DNA of 64,000 bases, taken from positions 130,465,282 through 130,529,281 of the forward strand of contig CP136062.1 of assembly GCA_032622095.1 (NCBI GenBank), read 5' to 3'. This DNA is from Siphonodentalium dalli. Its lineage: Eukaryota; Mollusca; Scaphopoda; Gadilida; Siphonodentaliidae. A program made the translations under genes and the position numbers. Shown here piece by piece: positions 12,003 through 23,390 of the stretch. Positions within the stretch are counted from its first letter, which is position 1. Each line of letters starts with the position of its first letter. Below the pieces are notes generated by a model. It worked only from the letters and a program-made list of their open reading frames with translations, was not told the DNA's origin and made no database searches.

Positions 12003-12560
12003 AAGATGACTGCTGGCGACAATGTTTTCCAAAAAAATTCAAAGCATTCGATAGCTCCCATCTAGTTGTCAGCCCGAAGATCAATATGAAGTTTGGTGAC
12101 TATCAGATGAGGGATATGTCTGTACAGTTGCTAAACAATTCAGTCATGCAAAAGAGGATCAAAGAGTAAGATACCAAATTGCTGCCTGTGGTAATGTTTT
12201 TTAACGAAATTCGGGAAAATTAGATTACTCTCACGCTGTTTACCCAGAAGATCATTGTGGAATCTGGTGACGATCGGACAAGGGGTGTCGTCTGTATGAT
12301 CAACCAAATTATTTAGCCATAAAAATAGTAAAATTGAAGATCACCGCTGGCAGTGATGTCTTCACAAGGACAGTTTGAGAACAAAATATGGCTCACATCT
12401 AGCGGTGACCCAAAATATCCACATGAGAAAAGGTTCTCCAATAAAAGCTGGCTGCAGGGTGCGCCAATTGATTCAAATTCGAAATTTAGCAGGGTGTACT
12501 GCTTGTGGCCATGTTTTCCCCGCAAATTTGATAGACTGATGGACAAAACCACTGAATCCG
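12003..12560 (+). repeat. Degenerate tandem array, units about 160-175 bp
   Basis: Four diverged units start near 12,003, 12,178, 12,337 and 12,495. Each opens with a CTGCTGGCGACAATGTTTTCC-like phrase and carries a TTTGGTGACTATCAGATGAG-like phrase in its second half. A GGCCATCTTGG-type version occurs at the window start. This is probably the core array of an old element with lost termini. Confidence 0.55.
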
Positions 12561-12839
12561 TTGAATCAATATACATGTATACATTGATTAATTTATATGC
12601 ATTGTTATACACAGTACTGGTATATAAAGGTCCCATGTGCTTGTGATCACAGAGCTCTAACTTTTTTATTGCATATTCCGAATTGGACGAGAGATTCGGA
12701 CTCGAATATACCTCTTAAAAATGTTTTTACCCAGGACTTTCCGCGTTACGGGGTACGGAAATATTGCAACTATTTTTCCCGCCAAATCCAAACCAAAGTG
12801 CAAGATAATGTCGTAGCAAGTACGTTGACATACTTTATG

Positions 12840-13545
12840 TACGTGCCAGAAGTTTGACGGCTATACTATAAATGTAACATGCCCAACGGAGAATGCGTGT
12901 CAGGGTGGGTTGAGACTTTAGGAAAATTGCATAGGGGGGGGGATTCAAACATCGAGATAATTTTTTTTGACGAGTACATCTGATGGCTAGTTTTCACGTG
13001 CATCTAGAGCGCAATTTTCTAATTTTCAGATGGAACAGTTTACTCGTGACAACGCTATATATCATAAATATGTATACTTATGTAGTCTATCACTAGCCGA
13101 TTTTTAGCCCCAAATCCAAACGGGCTAATGTAGGAGCGAGTTTCACGCAGGAGCATGTAAGCCGGTATACTGTAGGTACGCCTACAAAATTTGACCGCTC
13201 TACTATAAACGCAACCTGCTCAAGGGAGTGTTTGTGTCGGGTGGGTTCAGATTTGGCAAATTCCACCGAAGATCAAATGGGGAAAATTACTCCGAAAATC
13301 AGATATTGAGATAAAAACTTTTGGACGAGTGGATGTCATAAGTAGTATCTAAACGCAAGATTAGTACGCTTTTTAGAGATTTAGATTGGACGGTTTAACG
13401 CTGGTAGTGTATAACGTTGTAACGGGTGATATATATTACTCAAAATCAAACCCTCTCTTCATGACGCAAATTCAAACGGACTTGTCAAGAAGCAAGGCAA
13501 ATGCATGAACATGCTCACCGATATACTATATAGGTATACCCGCTC
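12840..13545 (+). repeat. Tandem duplication, unit about 340 bp
   Basis: Units start near 12,851, 13,188 and 13,538, each with a TTTGACCGCTCTACTATAAA-like phrase. GTGTCGGGTGGGTT, GAGATAA-TTTTGGACGAGT and a TCTAATTTTCAGATGGA-like phrase follow. The third unit is cut off after a few tens of bases by the adjoining core-repeat element. Confidence 0.55.
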
Positions 13546-13549
13546 TAAT

Positions 13550-13972
13550 ATAAAAGTAACCTATTGTCACGATTTGACCTGTACAAAACACTCCCCGGAC
13601 AAAAGTTTACCTAGGTATCAAATTTCGTCGAAATCCGTTCGTTTTACTCGATTTGACCTTGAACTGACCATTTCGAAGATCAGTGTCAGGTCGGGGTCAC
13701 GATTTGACCCACCCAAAAGACTCCCCGGACAAAAGTACTCCTAGGTATCAAATGTTGTTCAAATCCGTCTGTTTTACCAGATTTGACCTTGGATTGACCT
13801 TTTTGAAGGTCAACGTCAGGTCCGGGTCACGATTTGACCCGTCCAAAACACTCCCTGGACAAAAGTACCCATATTTATCAAATTTTGTCAAAATCCGTCC
13901 AGCAGTTTTCCCGGTCATAGCTAACAGACAAACAAACAGACAAACAGAAGTCCCAAAATATATATTAAATTT
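13550..13972 (+). mobile_element. Pearl/HINE-like element, 5' truncated, three 130-bp cores
   Basis: Three core repeats are anchored by CACGATTTGACCC at 13,568, 13,698 and 13,828, an exact 130-bp period. The 3' end is intact: TAGCTAACAGACAAACAAAC microsatellite text followed by AGTCCCAAAATATATATTAA at about 13,970. The hairpin head is missing, so the element was truncated at its 5' side or joined into the 340-bp array. No coding capacity. Confidence 0.7.
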
Positions 13973-13974
13973 AG

Positions 13975-14830
13975 AAATTTTAATGCAAGTGCACCATCAG
14001 ATCATAAGGCACCAATACGTTGTCGCATGAAGAGGAACACACATATACGCATAGCACTCACATGGGATGGGATGGGATACCATGGAAGTATATCTGATTC
14101 CATGGAATCTGACCTCTAGTTTAATTTGGGTTTGTCATCACAGTCCTCATTAATATAAACAAACATTGGTAAAGACATGTGCAAAGTAAGAATCACCATC
14201 CCTGCCCCAATATAAAACTTAAGATTCTGGGGAAGGTAACATGCATATACATAGAAACCATCGGATGTCACTTTAGAAGTAAAATTTACATTCAGGAATC
14301 CATCTCTACTTGTATATTACCACTTTGTATTAACTAATGATTTCACTTCACTCAGCATCCCCACACCGCTTGAAGGTTTTGGGGGGGGGGTTGTGATGCC
14401 ACGAGCGATTCAATTGAACTTTGAAGGGGGAAATGACATTGGCGATTTTGTTTTTGTTTTTTTGTTTTTTTTTGCGTGATGCGTACTATAAAAGACAAAT
14501 TGCCACGCATTAAGTGATCTGAGAAGGAACACAAATATGTTTTAATTGTAATGATATAGTTATGTTTTGCTCCCACTGTCGATAACCGACATTTAGTTTG
14601 TTGGGTGGAAAGAGAACGGCGATTTCGATAACATTTGCGACGCTACACTTGATCGACACAAATAACTGGCTTCAATGCAATTCATGTTAACTTTTAAAAG
14701 CACGCCCAATTATTATGCTGACCGGTTTCAGTGATTAGGTCAACAATTTGTGACATCGTGTTCGTGCTACGGTCTGTGTTTTATTGGCAGTTGACCAATC
14801 ACCGACCAAGAATTTAGTGTAACACAGACG
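13975..14830. other. Intergenic, nothing recognised
   Basis: Contains a short GGGAT tandem and CCATGGAA/TTCCATGG symmetry at 14,065-14,108, a G-run near 14,382-14,391 and T-rich tracts near 14,440-14,475. No gene-like frame was seen. Confidence 0.35.
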
Positions 14831-14834
14831 GACT

Positions 14835-15002
14835 ATGTAAATATATTGGATTATTTGATTCCGAAATAAGCCGTTAGTGGACTTACATCCGTTATTCCGT
14901 TTTATGACGCGGGCCACAGTGATAACACATTTTAATGACCGTCCATCTGGTTAGTCATGAGTTGGTTTATTTGTGTTATTGTCCGCCCATAATGAACATA
15001 TT
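14835..15002 (-). repeat. Dispersed repeat R1, left half of split copy
   Basis: The reverse complement matches 2,180-2,350, sharing CACTGTGGCCCGCGTCATAA and GCTTATTTCGGAATC. It continues on the other side of the inserted hairpin element at 15,569-15,725. Confidence 0.65.
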
Positions 15003-15568
15003 ATAAAGTTATTATACAATGTTGTGTACAGTATGTGTTTTTCTTGTACGTGTCCAGGTTGTGGTGAAAAGTCATATTGGACGAGACACGCCAGTGTCGA
15101 GTCCAATGTGACTTTTCACCACAACCTGGACGAGTACAATAAAAACTCATACTGTACACAACATTGTATAATGATATTTTTATTATCCATCTGTATGTTT
15201 ATCCAAATTTTGGGAATAAAACTTTTGTGGTTATTTTTGGTATTTGTCGGCACTTAATTCTCTATAAAAGCCTGTATATTGATCATCAGAAAGCATGATT
15301 TGGAAAAGTAAACACGAAGTGAGAAAAAAAAAACTCAATGCGGAAATGAAACGTCTGCTAAAATCCATCAGTGTTGCGCGCGCATCACAATTTCACCGAT
15401 TCATTTCGCAATAGAGTTAATTCGTGACGTCACGGAGTCCAAATAAAAAAGTTATATTGTACAGTCGGGAGTCCAATATGACTTTCGGGATTCCTATATG
15501 ACTTTTTCCAGGACTATCACGTGGCGGCTTTTGCCCAATCGGAAATGGTGTTAGTTAAGGGATGGATA
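15003..15568 (+). mobile_element. Hairpin-plus-tail element, copy 1
   Basis: The element starts ATAAAGTTATTATACAATG and ends GTTAAGGGATGGATA. The first 180 bp form a long hairpin with two arms of about 80 bp (15,011-15,092 and 15,096-15,176) around a loop of a few bases. The arms carry CCAGGTTGTGGTGAAAAGTC. The remaining 390 bp are a single-copy-looking tail that reuses the arm motif in the form GAGTCCAATATGACTTT. The second copy (41,753-42,302, inverted) gives both boundaries, and the R1 repeat interrupted here shows that it was inserted. Apparent small proteins rich in Cys on both strands are translations of the palindrome. No transposase; the class is unknown. Confidence 0.75.
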
Positions 15569-15725
15569 TTAAAATAAGTTATTATGAGTCGATAATGTCA
15601 CTACAACACTCTGGTTGTGAACTAAAAATGAGGCGATTATTATGAACATAAAACAAATCCTATTTTAAGCCGATAACGTGCTGTTTTTTCGGGAGAACAG
15701 GCTGTACGGAGATGCGAAAGGTTAA
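15569..15725 (-). repeat. Dispersed repeat R1, right half of split copy
   Basis: The reverse complement matches 2,010-2,150, sharing CAGCCTGTTCTCCCGAAA-like, ATAATCGCCTCATTTT-like and ACATTATCGACTCATAA phrases. It joins to 14,835-15,002 once the hairpin element is removed. Confidence 0.6.
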
Positions 15726-15989
15726 AAGGGAAACTGAAGATAGAACATTGAAGATGTATTCTAATAAATATGTTACTAAAAGATAATAATTTTCAGGAAA
15801 CAAATTATTCTTATAATTTGAATTTGATTACCTAACTCCGGTTGGTGTACATTTTTTCTATCCACTAATATATCCCCATGATATATCACATTTTAAACGC
15901 AGACCTTAAATTTGTTCCAATGCAACCCACGATAATTACCAGACCCATGCCATTAGAGCCAATGGTTCTCAGATCAATAAATAAGCCGA

Positions 15990-16260
15990 AGGCCGCCGCC
16001 CAAAGGGGTTCAGATAGGGCACCCATGCATGCCATTTATCACCCCCTTAACTGACTTAGGTCAAATAAAGAGTGTCGTTGGGTGGTCCACAAGCCATTCT
16101 AAATATCCACCCCTTCACTCCACCCCGATCCAAAATGGCCGCCGTCCAGAGGGGTTCAAATATGGCACCCATGCCATTTCTCGGCCCCTTAACCGATTTA
16201 TGTCAAATAAAGGGTGTTTTAGCGGCCATTGTGGATCGGGGTGGGGTAAAATGGGTGAAT
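15990..16260 (+). repeat. Two diverged 146-bp units with inverted arms
   Basis: An AGGGGTTCAGATAGGGCACC-type phrase at 16,003 recurs as AGGGGTTCAAATATGGCACC at 16,151, and TATGTCAAATAAAGGGTGT follows in both. Within it, CACCCCGATCCAAAATGGCC near 16,120 faces GGCCATTGTGGATCGGGGTG near 16,223, giving arms of about 30 bp. Open frames here are repeat translations. Confidence 0.55.
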
Positions 16261-16299
16261 ATAGCTTAAGAACGTTTGTCCAATGCGCTGACCACAAGG

Positions 16300-18550
16300 A
16301 ACACATGCAATACTATCCATCTTTTGGTATCATATCTCATATTGTTTGAATGGAAACAAAATATTAGTAAATCCATAAAAAAAAAATACATTGACAACTC
16401 AATAACACGAAGGTCATGCAATGTACTTCGATATCCGAAGGCCCAAAGCAACGCTGTCCCAACGGCATGCATGACCATGATGCTTTGTTTGCGTTTTCTC
16501 TTATAATGGGGTCGCTCATCTGCATTCATATTGGTTTTTCCTCAATGTGTTTGGCATATCGAACCAGGCTGTCTTAGATAACTGAGGTGTGTCGACATGC
16601 AGACCAGCCTGACAAAGTGGATACCAGCACGCAACGCCAATCCCGTCTCGGAAGTCTGCCTGTCGATAACGTACTCTGCAGTCGGCGCAAGATCCGAACT
16701 AGACCAGTGACCGATAGGTCATACGTGGGCTGAATCCATTCATAAAGCTAGTGTAGAATGGGTAATTTACCATGGGTAAAAATGATAAGTAATCTAAAAA
16801 ATAGCGTAGTTACAACTTTAAATATATATATTTTTTTCATTTAGGAAATTTGACAAAACCCACATTGGGCGTGTCGAACAGATGAAGACTTAAACAAATC
16901 AGCAAAAAAATATGATATTCACAATGAAACTATCGAGAATTTTGACTTTTATCGAACAAGTAAATGTACCTTATTCTAGAACAACCTGACACTAAGTATC
17001 TAAAACATTGGATAAATAATTTTAACTGTCAACCGATTGAATTATATATTTCTGAATTATATATTACATAATCATGACGAATTGTAAAAAATATAATTTA
17101 TTTAATCCATTCATAAATATTTTCCATTGTGCTTTCTTAGTTGACAACCGAACTTCGCGGGAAAAGTGACATTACAATACGACCGCAGTTACGCCACATC
17201 AAATTCAAATATTTTTATTGCCTTCGCCAAGAAATGACATATAAGACAAAATATAATGAACACAACATAATATACATCACGCACGCGCCACCATAACGAT
17301 CACACCACGCATCCTGACATTCCAAAATGATCTGGGCCCTCACTGACTATCCCTTCCAGTGTCGGTTTGCGACACAAGGCAGCTGATAATCAGGTAGGGC
17401 CCAGTACCATCACATGCATACTTAAAACCAACACCACTACTAGCAATTAATTTATGTAGTAACTGAATATGGATTACACATATATACACATACATATACA
17501 TTATATACACACATACATATACATACATACACATTCATTACATGCACATACATCGGCCGCAGATGTAGCGATCGTAGTCCAGCGTATTTACGGCTGATCA
17601 TTCCATTCATTGCCCATTCAAATTTCATTACCCATTGTAGCACAATGTAATGAATGGAATCCTCCTCATTTACAACGGGCCAGTTTCAGTTTTGTATAAA
17701 ATAACACAGTTCATCTTCCAGCATTGAGCTCAGGTATGTTGTGATAGGGGGTTAATATAAGACAAGATAAAAAATAGTATACAAACACAAGCTCTGAAGA
17801 GCTTTTGACTGACTTTGGACTTAAATTGGGTTTGGTGTGTCCACCCACGCCCAACTCAAGTCAAACATTTAAACACTTTTATGCCCAAAACATCATCAGT
17901 TTGAACTTTCGGACTTGACTTGAAAAATATTTTATTTACAAAAGTTGTTTCTAGACCAATAATGGCATATTTTCCTGTTCACAGTCACATATTAGACTTA
18001 AATTGCCATCCGCTGGGTAGCGGTGGAGTTGGACTGTCAGAAGTTGGCACTCTTATGAATGCACTCTGACCACAGCCTTGTCTTGTAGCATAAAAGTCCA
18101 TCAGATCCGAAAGTGGTTGAAATATAAGTTTGGATCCTGGCAAATGGATCGGGATGTCCGGATTCTTGCATTTTGAGCATGTTTGTCGATGTACATTTAT
18201 AAAGTATACAGTTTCCTCACAAAAGTTCTTTGTGTACAATTTACAATTTGCTGACAAAAGAGACCATTACCATTCTTGTGCCAATCAGATTAAGATCATT
18301 AACTTCCACAAGTATTCCGGGGCATACTATATATATACTAAGAATTTTTTTTTGTATCGACTTATTTAATCACCAGAGCGTGAAAACGTGACCAATTACA
18401 GTGTTGTGAAGCCACTGGTGAAGCTGGAAGATTATGAGCAGAGTTAACCGACCATCCAGTGTATATCATATATACGTTCTATTGGAATCCATTAGATGCC
18501 ATACGCGTTTGTGCATATATTATATGCCTAGCCACGTTTACATGTTCAAA
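16300..18550. other. Long non-coding stretch
   Basis: No host gene was recognised. On the minus strand a GGCGAAGGCAATAAAAATAT phrase at 17,208-17,230 looks like the 3' end of a non-LTR element or transcript with an AATAAA signal. A CATA microsatellite lies about 270 bp upstream of it on that strand. Confidence 0.35.
17478..17535. repeat. CATA/CACA microsatellite
   Basis: Repeated ACATATACATACATA-type units. The open frames rich in Tyr, Val and Met on the minus strand come from this microsatellite. Confidence 0.8.
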
Positions 18551-18554
18551 TATA

Positions 18555-18905
18555 CAGTTCCTATCTTTGTGAAAACGTAAAACTGTAATTCCTTTTACAT
18601 TCTCTCATGTGATCTGCATATCTCATAACAATCATGGTCTACAATGTAAATTTCGCATTTAAATTTACAGTCATATTTTTCTCAAGAAACAACCACATAT
18701 CATCTTCCTGGAACTCTGTTATATGCGTAGTGAAATTATAGTGAACTTAACAACCTGTACATATTGTACTATTTTCTTTCTGTTTCACTCGTTATGTCAT
18801 TTACATTATCGCGTTCCATGTCTGCATATCACATAACGCTCGCGTTTTACAAAATAAATTTCGTATTCAAATTTACCTCAAACATTTACTTAAGAAACAA
18901 CATCA
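18555..18905 (+). repeat. Diverged tandem duplication, about 200-bp period
   Basis: The block 18,590-18,700 (TTTTACATTCTCTCATGTGA, CTGCATATCTCATAAC, TTTCGCATTTAAATTTAC, CTCAAGAAACAAC) is repeated at 18,790-18,905 with CTGCATATCACATAAC, TTTCGTATTCAAATTTAC and TTAAGAAACAAC. A 101-codon open frame over the second unit has no recognisable domain. Confidence 0.55.
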
Positions 18906-20398
18906 ATAACACGCCCTTCATTAACATTAGCGATGTTCAACCACGCGCACGTGAAACGTGTATTGCCATTGTCAACGGAGGTCACCTGACTCACGTTATC
19001 ATTTGTCCTACACATTTGTCAAACCGTTTAGAAGTTTTGTGTCCAACGTGTAGCATACGAAACTTGTAACGAAGATGTATAACCAATCTTCTGATAACCT
19101 AAATGAGCGATCAAAGCCGTGGATGTAGAAATTTGCCTTAAATGAATCAAATTAAGCGAATCGCTTATCGTATTGTGGTCGCTTGTTCTCGCCATCGATT
19201 ATTATTTAAAAGTTTCGCTGTGTACGTTGGTTTGGCGCCTTAAAATCATCTGACTGTACCACCATGCCTCTCCATATAGCAATGCAATAGTAATACGTGT
19301 ACACGTTACAAGTTACAAGTACGGATAGCTGCACCTGTCTATTGTTAGGTTTTCGTCTTGGCTGTACAATTTATTGCTTGTACTTGAGAAATCGAACTAT
19401 ATGTTCTTGTTTTTATTCTGGGTGAACCATACATATAATGCACATGACCTTATCGGAAAAAAAAGTTTACAAGTACTATTGTCTTATACCACGGGCTATT
19501 GTCAATGAGACACAGCCCATTCTACTACAACCAGTAATTACAGGCCCTCCTATTCCATTTACAACACTAACTCAAACAATGACACCTGATTCCGCTCTTC
19601 TTAATTACGGCATAGTGCGCGCAGATACTTGCACACATTAGTAGCCCAGAACAAATGTTCGAGAATTATCTACTTCACATCCTCCATACTCAGACGGGTT
19701 GTACTATCGGGTCAATTGGTCGCGAAAATAGTCGATTTTCGTGGTTATTCGCTCCACGTCAGCTATTGTGCCGCACTCATCGGCGTCCGCAAACAATTGG
19801 CCAATTTGTGCACATTGTTGTTTCCGCGAATTTGTGTTAATCGTATAGCGCCGAAGCAATTGTATCTCGTGTCCACTTCGAACTTAAGTGTGCGCCAAGT
19901 TTGAAGAATTCCAAAAACGGTCCAATTATCCGACACCAGAGCAATCGGGTCTTCATTCGGTTTGGTTTTGTTATTGTGGTTTACCGTAGATTTATGTGTT
20001 GAGAGACGAACGTGAAGATAGTTAAGGTGGATGTAAAGTGGCAACATTTGAATGGGGAATTCAGTGTTATTTTTTATTTTTTTGAAATGATTGATCAAAC
20101 CTTACAAAGCGCAGGTGACCATATCATACCTTTTTGGAAAGTTTGAAGACTTACCTAGTGACAACGCGAAGCGGAATTTTGATTTTCATCCAAGGTTGGA
20201 TATTATTGGACATTATTAAAGCGTAGGTCACCATTGTTTATCATTGTTTATAATATGTCACAAAACAAAACATAAAATGATAAATCCGCTTTGCGTTGTC
20301 ACCAGATGCTCAAATATTCCAACAAGACATGAAGTATTATACTACTGTTTGTAAATATTGAGCAATCTTGTCTTGAAAATTAACCATGAATTCCCCAC
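18906..20398. other. Intergenic, nothing recognised
   Basis: Several overlapping 60-110-codon open frames lie on both strands without motifs. The phrase CAAATGTTGCCACTTTACAT on the minus strand at about 20,030-20,052 recurs on the plus strand at 20,908-20,930, just outside the MITE, so a small repeat lies in inverted orientation around that region. Confidence 0.35.
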
Positions 20399-20909
20399 TT
20401 AAAGATACGGGTGGCGCGGTGGTGGGTATGCTGTTAAAATATTGACCATAAACAGAAATAATAGTAAAATATAGACAGACTTTGTTCTTATACAAATCAT
20501 AAATATGGCATAAACAGTATGTTATTGTCAAATGTGTTTCCTTTGTTATGTAAACAAAAGCAAAAAACGTTACGGAACCTGGCTTTTGTTTAGATCCGGA
20601 TATGGTAAACATTAAGAGCGTTATTTGTTACTGTTTTCCTGATATGGAAATAATAGAGAGCGTTTATATAATTTGTGCGTGATTAACCAATAGAATTGCG
20701 CTGTGTTATGTAAACAGAAACAAAACTTCTGTAACACGAGCCGGCTCTTGTTTACGAAAACCATCGTACGTCTTGTAGACAATATACTATTTACGCGTTG
20801 ATTATGTTTGGCATATGAACAGAACTATATATATTTTAATATTCCTTCTGTTGATGGCGATTTGAACAAACATGAATATTTCTGCAACGAACGCCGCCCG
20901 TGCCTTTAA
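20399..20909 (-). mobile_element. TTAA MITE family, diverged copy E
   Basis: Bounded by TTAA at 20,399 and 20,906. It is the reverse-orientation relative of copies B, C and D, with GGGTGG-GGTGGGTATGCTG at the left, ACAGACTTTGTTCTTATAC, TTATGTAAACAAAAGCA, two AGAGCGTT boxes 44 bp apart and GCCCGTGCCTTTAA at the right. It is the most diverged of the five copies and so probably the oldest insertion. No coding capacity. Confidence 0.75.
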
Positions 20910-21406
20910 ATGTTGCCACTTTACCTCCCTCTTAATTTCAGCGAAAATCACTCCAATGTACGAATAGAGACCACCAACCCCGAGAATGAAAATTACAAAC
21001 TCGCCCAGATACACGAAACTGGTTGTTTTCGCAGTGTGTGGATCACAAATCTGCGGTTGTTGGGTTTTGAATCAGCTTGTTTTTGTTTGAACATATTTAT
21101 TGTGACCCACAAATACATGGAATAATTTACAAACAGAATATATGGATGATGTTGTGGGTGCACAGGGGATCGGAGCACAAGTTACGAAACTTAGTGAAGC
21201 TCCTCTCCCCTGGCGTTCAGCTGCTGATGAATTCAAGTCGATGGTTTTGGTTTTGCTGGAATGAAAGTTTTGTTGTTATTTGTGTGGGAGACGGTGTCCC
21301 ATGTGATCGGCTATGTATACATAGGGGAACCGGCTCCCAATCAAACACATGTAGGTTGTAGTTGTGGCTGTGGCAGTGGCAGTGGGCGGAGTCAATGGAA
21401 TAATGA

Positions 21407-21730
21407 TTACTGAAATCGGTCTGTGAAAATGATGAATGATTGTACTGTCTCGAATAATCGCCTGTTCAAGGTGTCGCTAATTTCGGGTATGCCAAAGAGA
21501 ATATCTTTAATACTGGTGATGACCACTTTATGCTCATCTAGTCGTGTCCACATACGGTTCCTTGCTTCTGTGTAGAAAGGACATTCGAAGAAAAAATGGC
21601 TTGCGTCTTCACATTGGTTACCGCAGGAGCAACACGGGCTTGAGGATATGTAATTTTTAAATTTATCGAAGTTGAGATCGCTTCGCCATCGATGGGCGTC
21701 TTCTGTTGGACTAATGGGCCATGTACCTTG
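21407..21730 (-). pseudogene. LINE ORF2 C-terminal fragment
   Basis: The frame read on the minus strand from 21,730 to the stop at 21,407-21,409 encodes the end of a non-LTR retrotransposon polyprotein. It includes FDKFKNYISSSPCCSCGNQ, the zinc-knuckle-like CEDASHFFFECPFYTEARNR (pattern C-x-C...ED-x-x-H-x4-C-P), and an ILFGIPEIS...FETVQSFIIFTDRF end. The same C-terminus appears in the better preserved element at 54-55.4 kb (CHCG, CEDTYHYLWACPLF, LLLGIPDIS), so the two belong to one family in opposite orientation. It lacks the RT domain and a start codon and is 5' truncated, as LINE copies often are. Upstream sequence to 22,088 is open for 125 codons but unrelated. Confidence 0.8.
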
Positions 21731-22656
21731 TCATATGGACCAACAAAAAGAAGCCTAAACAAATCTTGAGTTCAGTTGTTTCAACAACGTCATTCATATC
21801 ACACTCCCTGTTTAAAAATATGTTTCTGTTTGTAAGTGAATTACCCATATAATAGAATAGGACAACTTTCCGTATCTTATAACGAGACGAACGCTCTTTA
21901 TGTTTACCATATTGAGCAGAAACTAACATATCTCCCTTCATACGGATAGGGTACCTCGTCGCCAACTTTTGTGTACTTTCTAATCGTTGTCGTATTTTAC
22001 TATCCGTAAGAACGGTTACTATGTCATAGTTTATAATAAGTTGAAATAACACCTGAAAGTTCGAGTTAATATATCTCATGTAAATCATTCAGTTATATTG
22101 AGCTACGACCTCAGTGTGCTGTTTAGCTTGGCAATCACTGTACCCGTAGGGAATCACGAGCTTCCCGTGAAATAAGTTCGCTATCCACAACGGATAGGCA
22201 TCGATGGCTGCAGACGACACAAAGCCTCACAGGAATCGTCAAGCTAGAAGTACACAATGAAGCCAGTCGCCAAAAACATTATCTATTTATGCAGCATGGT
22301 GCATATCGCGTCGAATTTGGTTCGATCTGATAGGACCAAATCAGAAGTGATGCCCATCAGCGAGCACATCAACCGTTTGTCGCATTTCATAAATCCAAAG
22401 AGGTGATAGGCCTGTGAAATCGAAACCGCATTCAAATCAAATCGCGGACTTGAATGGGCTTGAAATGGTGGAGTCGTGGTTGATGTCAGATCCAAATCTA
22501 GGAACCCTCTCTTCCCCCATGAGCATTACGTCCATCAGATCATCCATGCTAACAACGAACTGAATTTCCACCACATATGACCTGGCATGTATACCTGTAT
22601 TGCCAAAACATATTACGAGCATCCCGGGTCGTTCGTTGTGACTGGTTATATATAGT
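21731..22656. other. Intergenic; carries a short MITE-core match
   Basis: No gene was recognised. GAACGCTCTTTATGTTTACC (extending two more bases, 22 in all) at about 21,890-21,911 is identical to the interior of TTAA MITE copies B, C and D, while the flanks do not clearly align. Confidence 0.4.
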
Positions 22657-23390
22657 ACTAGAAGGTGACCCGACTTCGTCCGAGCTTGGACCTTGAATTG
22701 ACCATTTTGAAGGTCACGGACAGGTGGGGTAACGATTTGACCCGTCCAAAACACTGCCCGAACAAAAGTACCCGACAAAAGTACCCGTCGAAATCCATCC
22801 GGTTTTACCCGATTTGACCTTGAATTGATCATTTTGAAGGTCAATGTCAGGTCGGGGTCACGATTTGACCCGTCCAAAACACCCAGTGGACAAAAGTAAC
22901 CCTATGTATACAATTTCGTCGAAATACCATCAAAATTGGCGATTTCGCCTTGAATTGACCCGATGTCAAGGTCACGTCGCACGGGTAAATGAATATGCTT
23001 ATGAAACTCCCCATACGAAAGTACCCCCACATACCAAGTTTCATCGAAAGCCCGTGATATTCGGGCGTTTGACCTTGAAATTACCCGATTTCAAGGTCAA
23101 TGTCACGTCGCACGGGCAAATTAATAGGTTTATGCCACTCCCCGGCAGAAGGTACCCCCCACATACCAAGTTTCATCGAAATCCCGTGATATTCGGGCGT
23201 TTGACCTTGAAATAACCCGATTTCAAGGTCAAGGTCACATCGCACGGACAAATTAATATGCCTATGCCACCCCCCGGCCGAAAATACCCCACATACCAAG
23301 TTTCATCGAAATCGGCTGGGCCGTTTTCGAGTTCATCGCGAACACACACACAGACACACAGACAGACAGATCTTCCAAAATATATAATAG
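22657..23390 (+). mobile_element. Pearl/HINE-like element with two core types
   Basis: Starts TACTAGAAGGTGACCCGACT with the hairpin head CCCGACTTCGTCCGAG. Two cores of the CACGATTTGACCCGTCCAAA type come first. Three further cores of a different type follow, with CACGTCGCACGGG, TTAATA-GCCTATGCCACTCC and ACCAAGTTTCATCGAAA, at about 120-125 bp spacing. It ends CGTTTTCGAGTTCATCGCG, a CACA/CAGA microsatellite and TCTTCCAAAATATATAATAG at about 23,390. The next element starts at the very next base (ACTAG). Two core families inside one element point to recombination or core exchange. No coding capacity; open frames here are repeat translations. Confidence 0.75.

Noticed and set aside
12353..12857. 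Short plus- and minus-strand frames
   Set aside because: They lie in a degenerate tandem array and read across unit boundaries.
15003..15257. Cys-rich protein frame over the hairpin (also at 42,006-42,451 on both strands)
   Set aside because: The sequence is a long palindrome, so both strands translate to nearly the same CPGCGEKSYW-type peptide. The frame comes from the DNA structure, and the two copies are defined by mobile-element boundaries.
22437..23299. Open frames of 72-146 codons on both strands
   Set aside because: They coincide with tandem cores of the pearl/HINE-like element and lack any domain.
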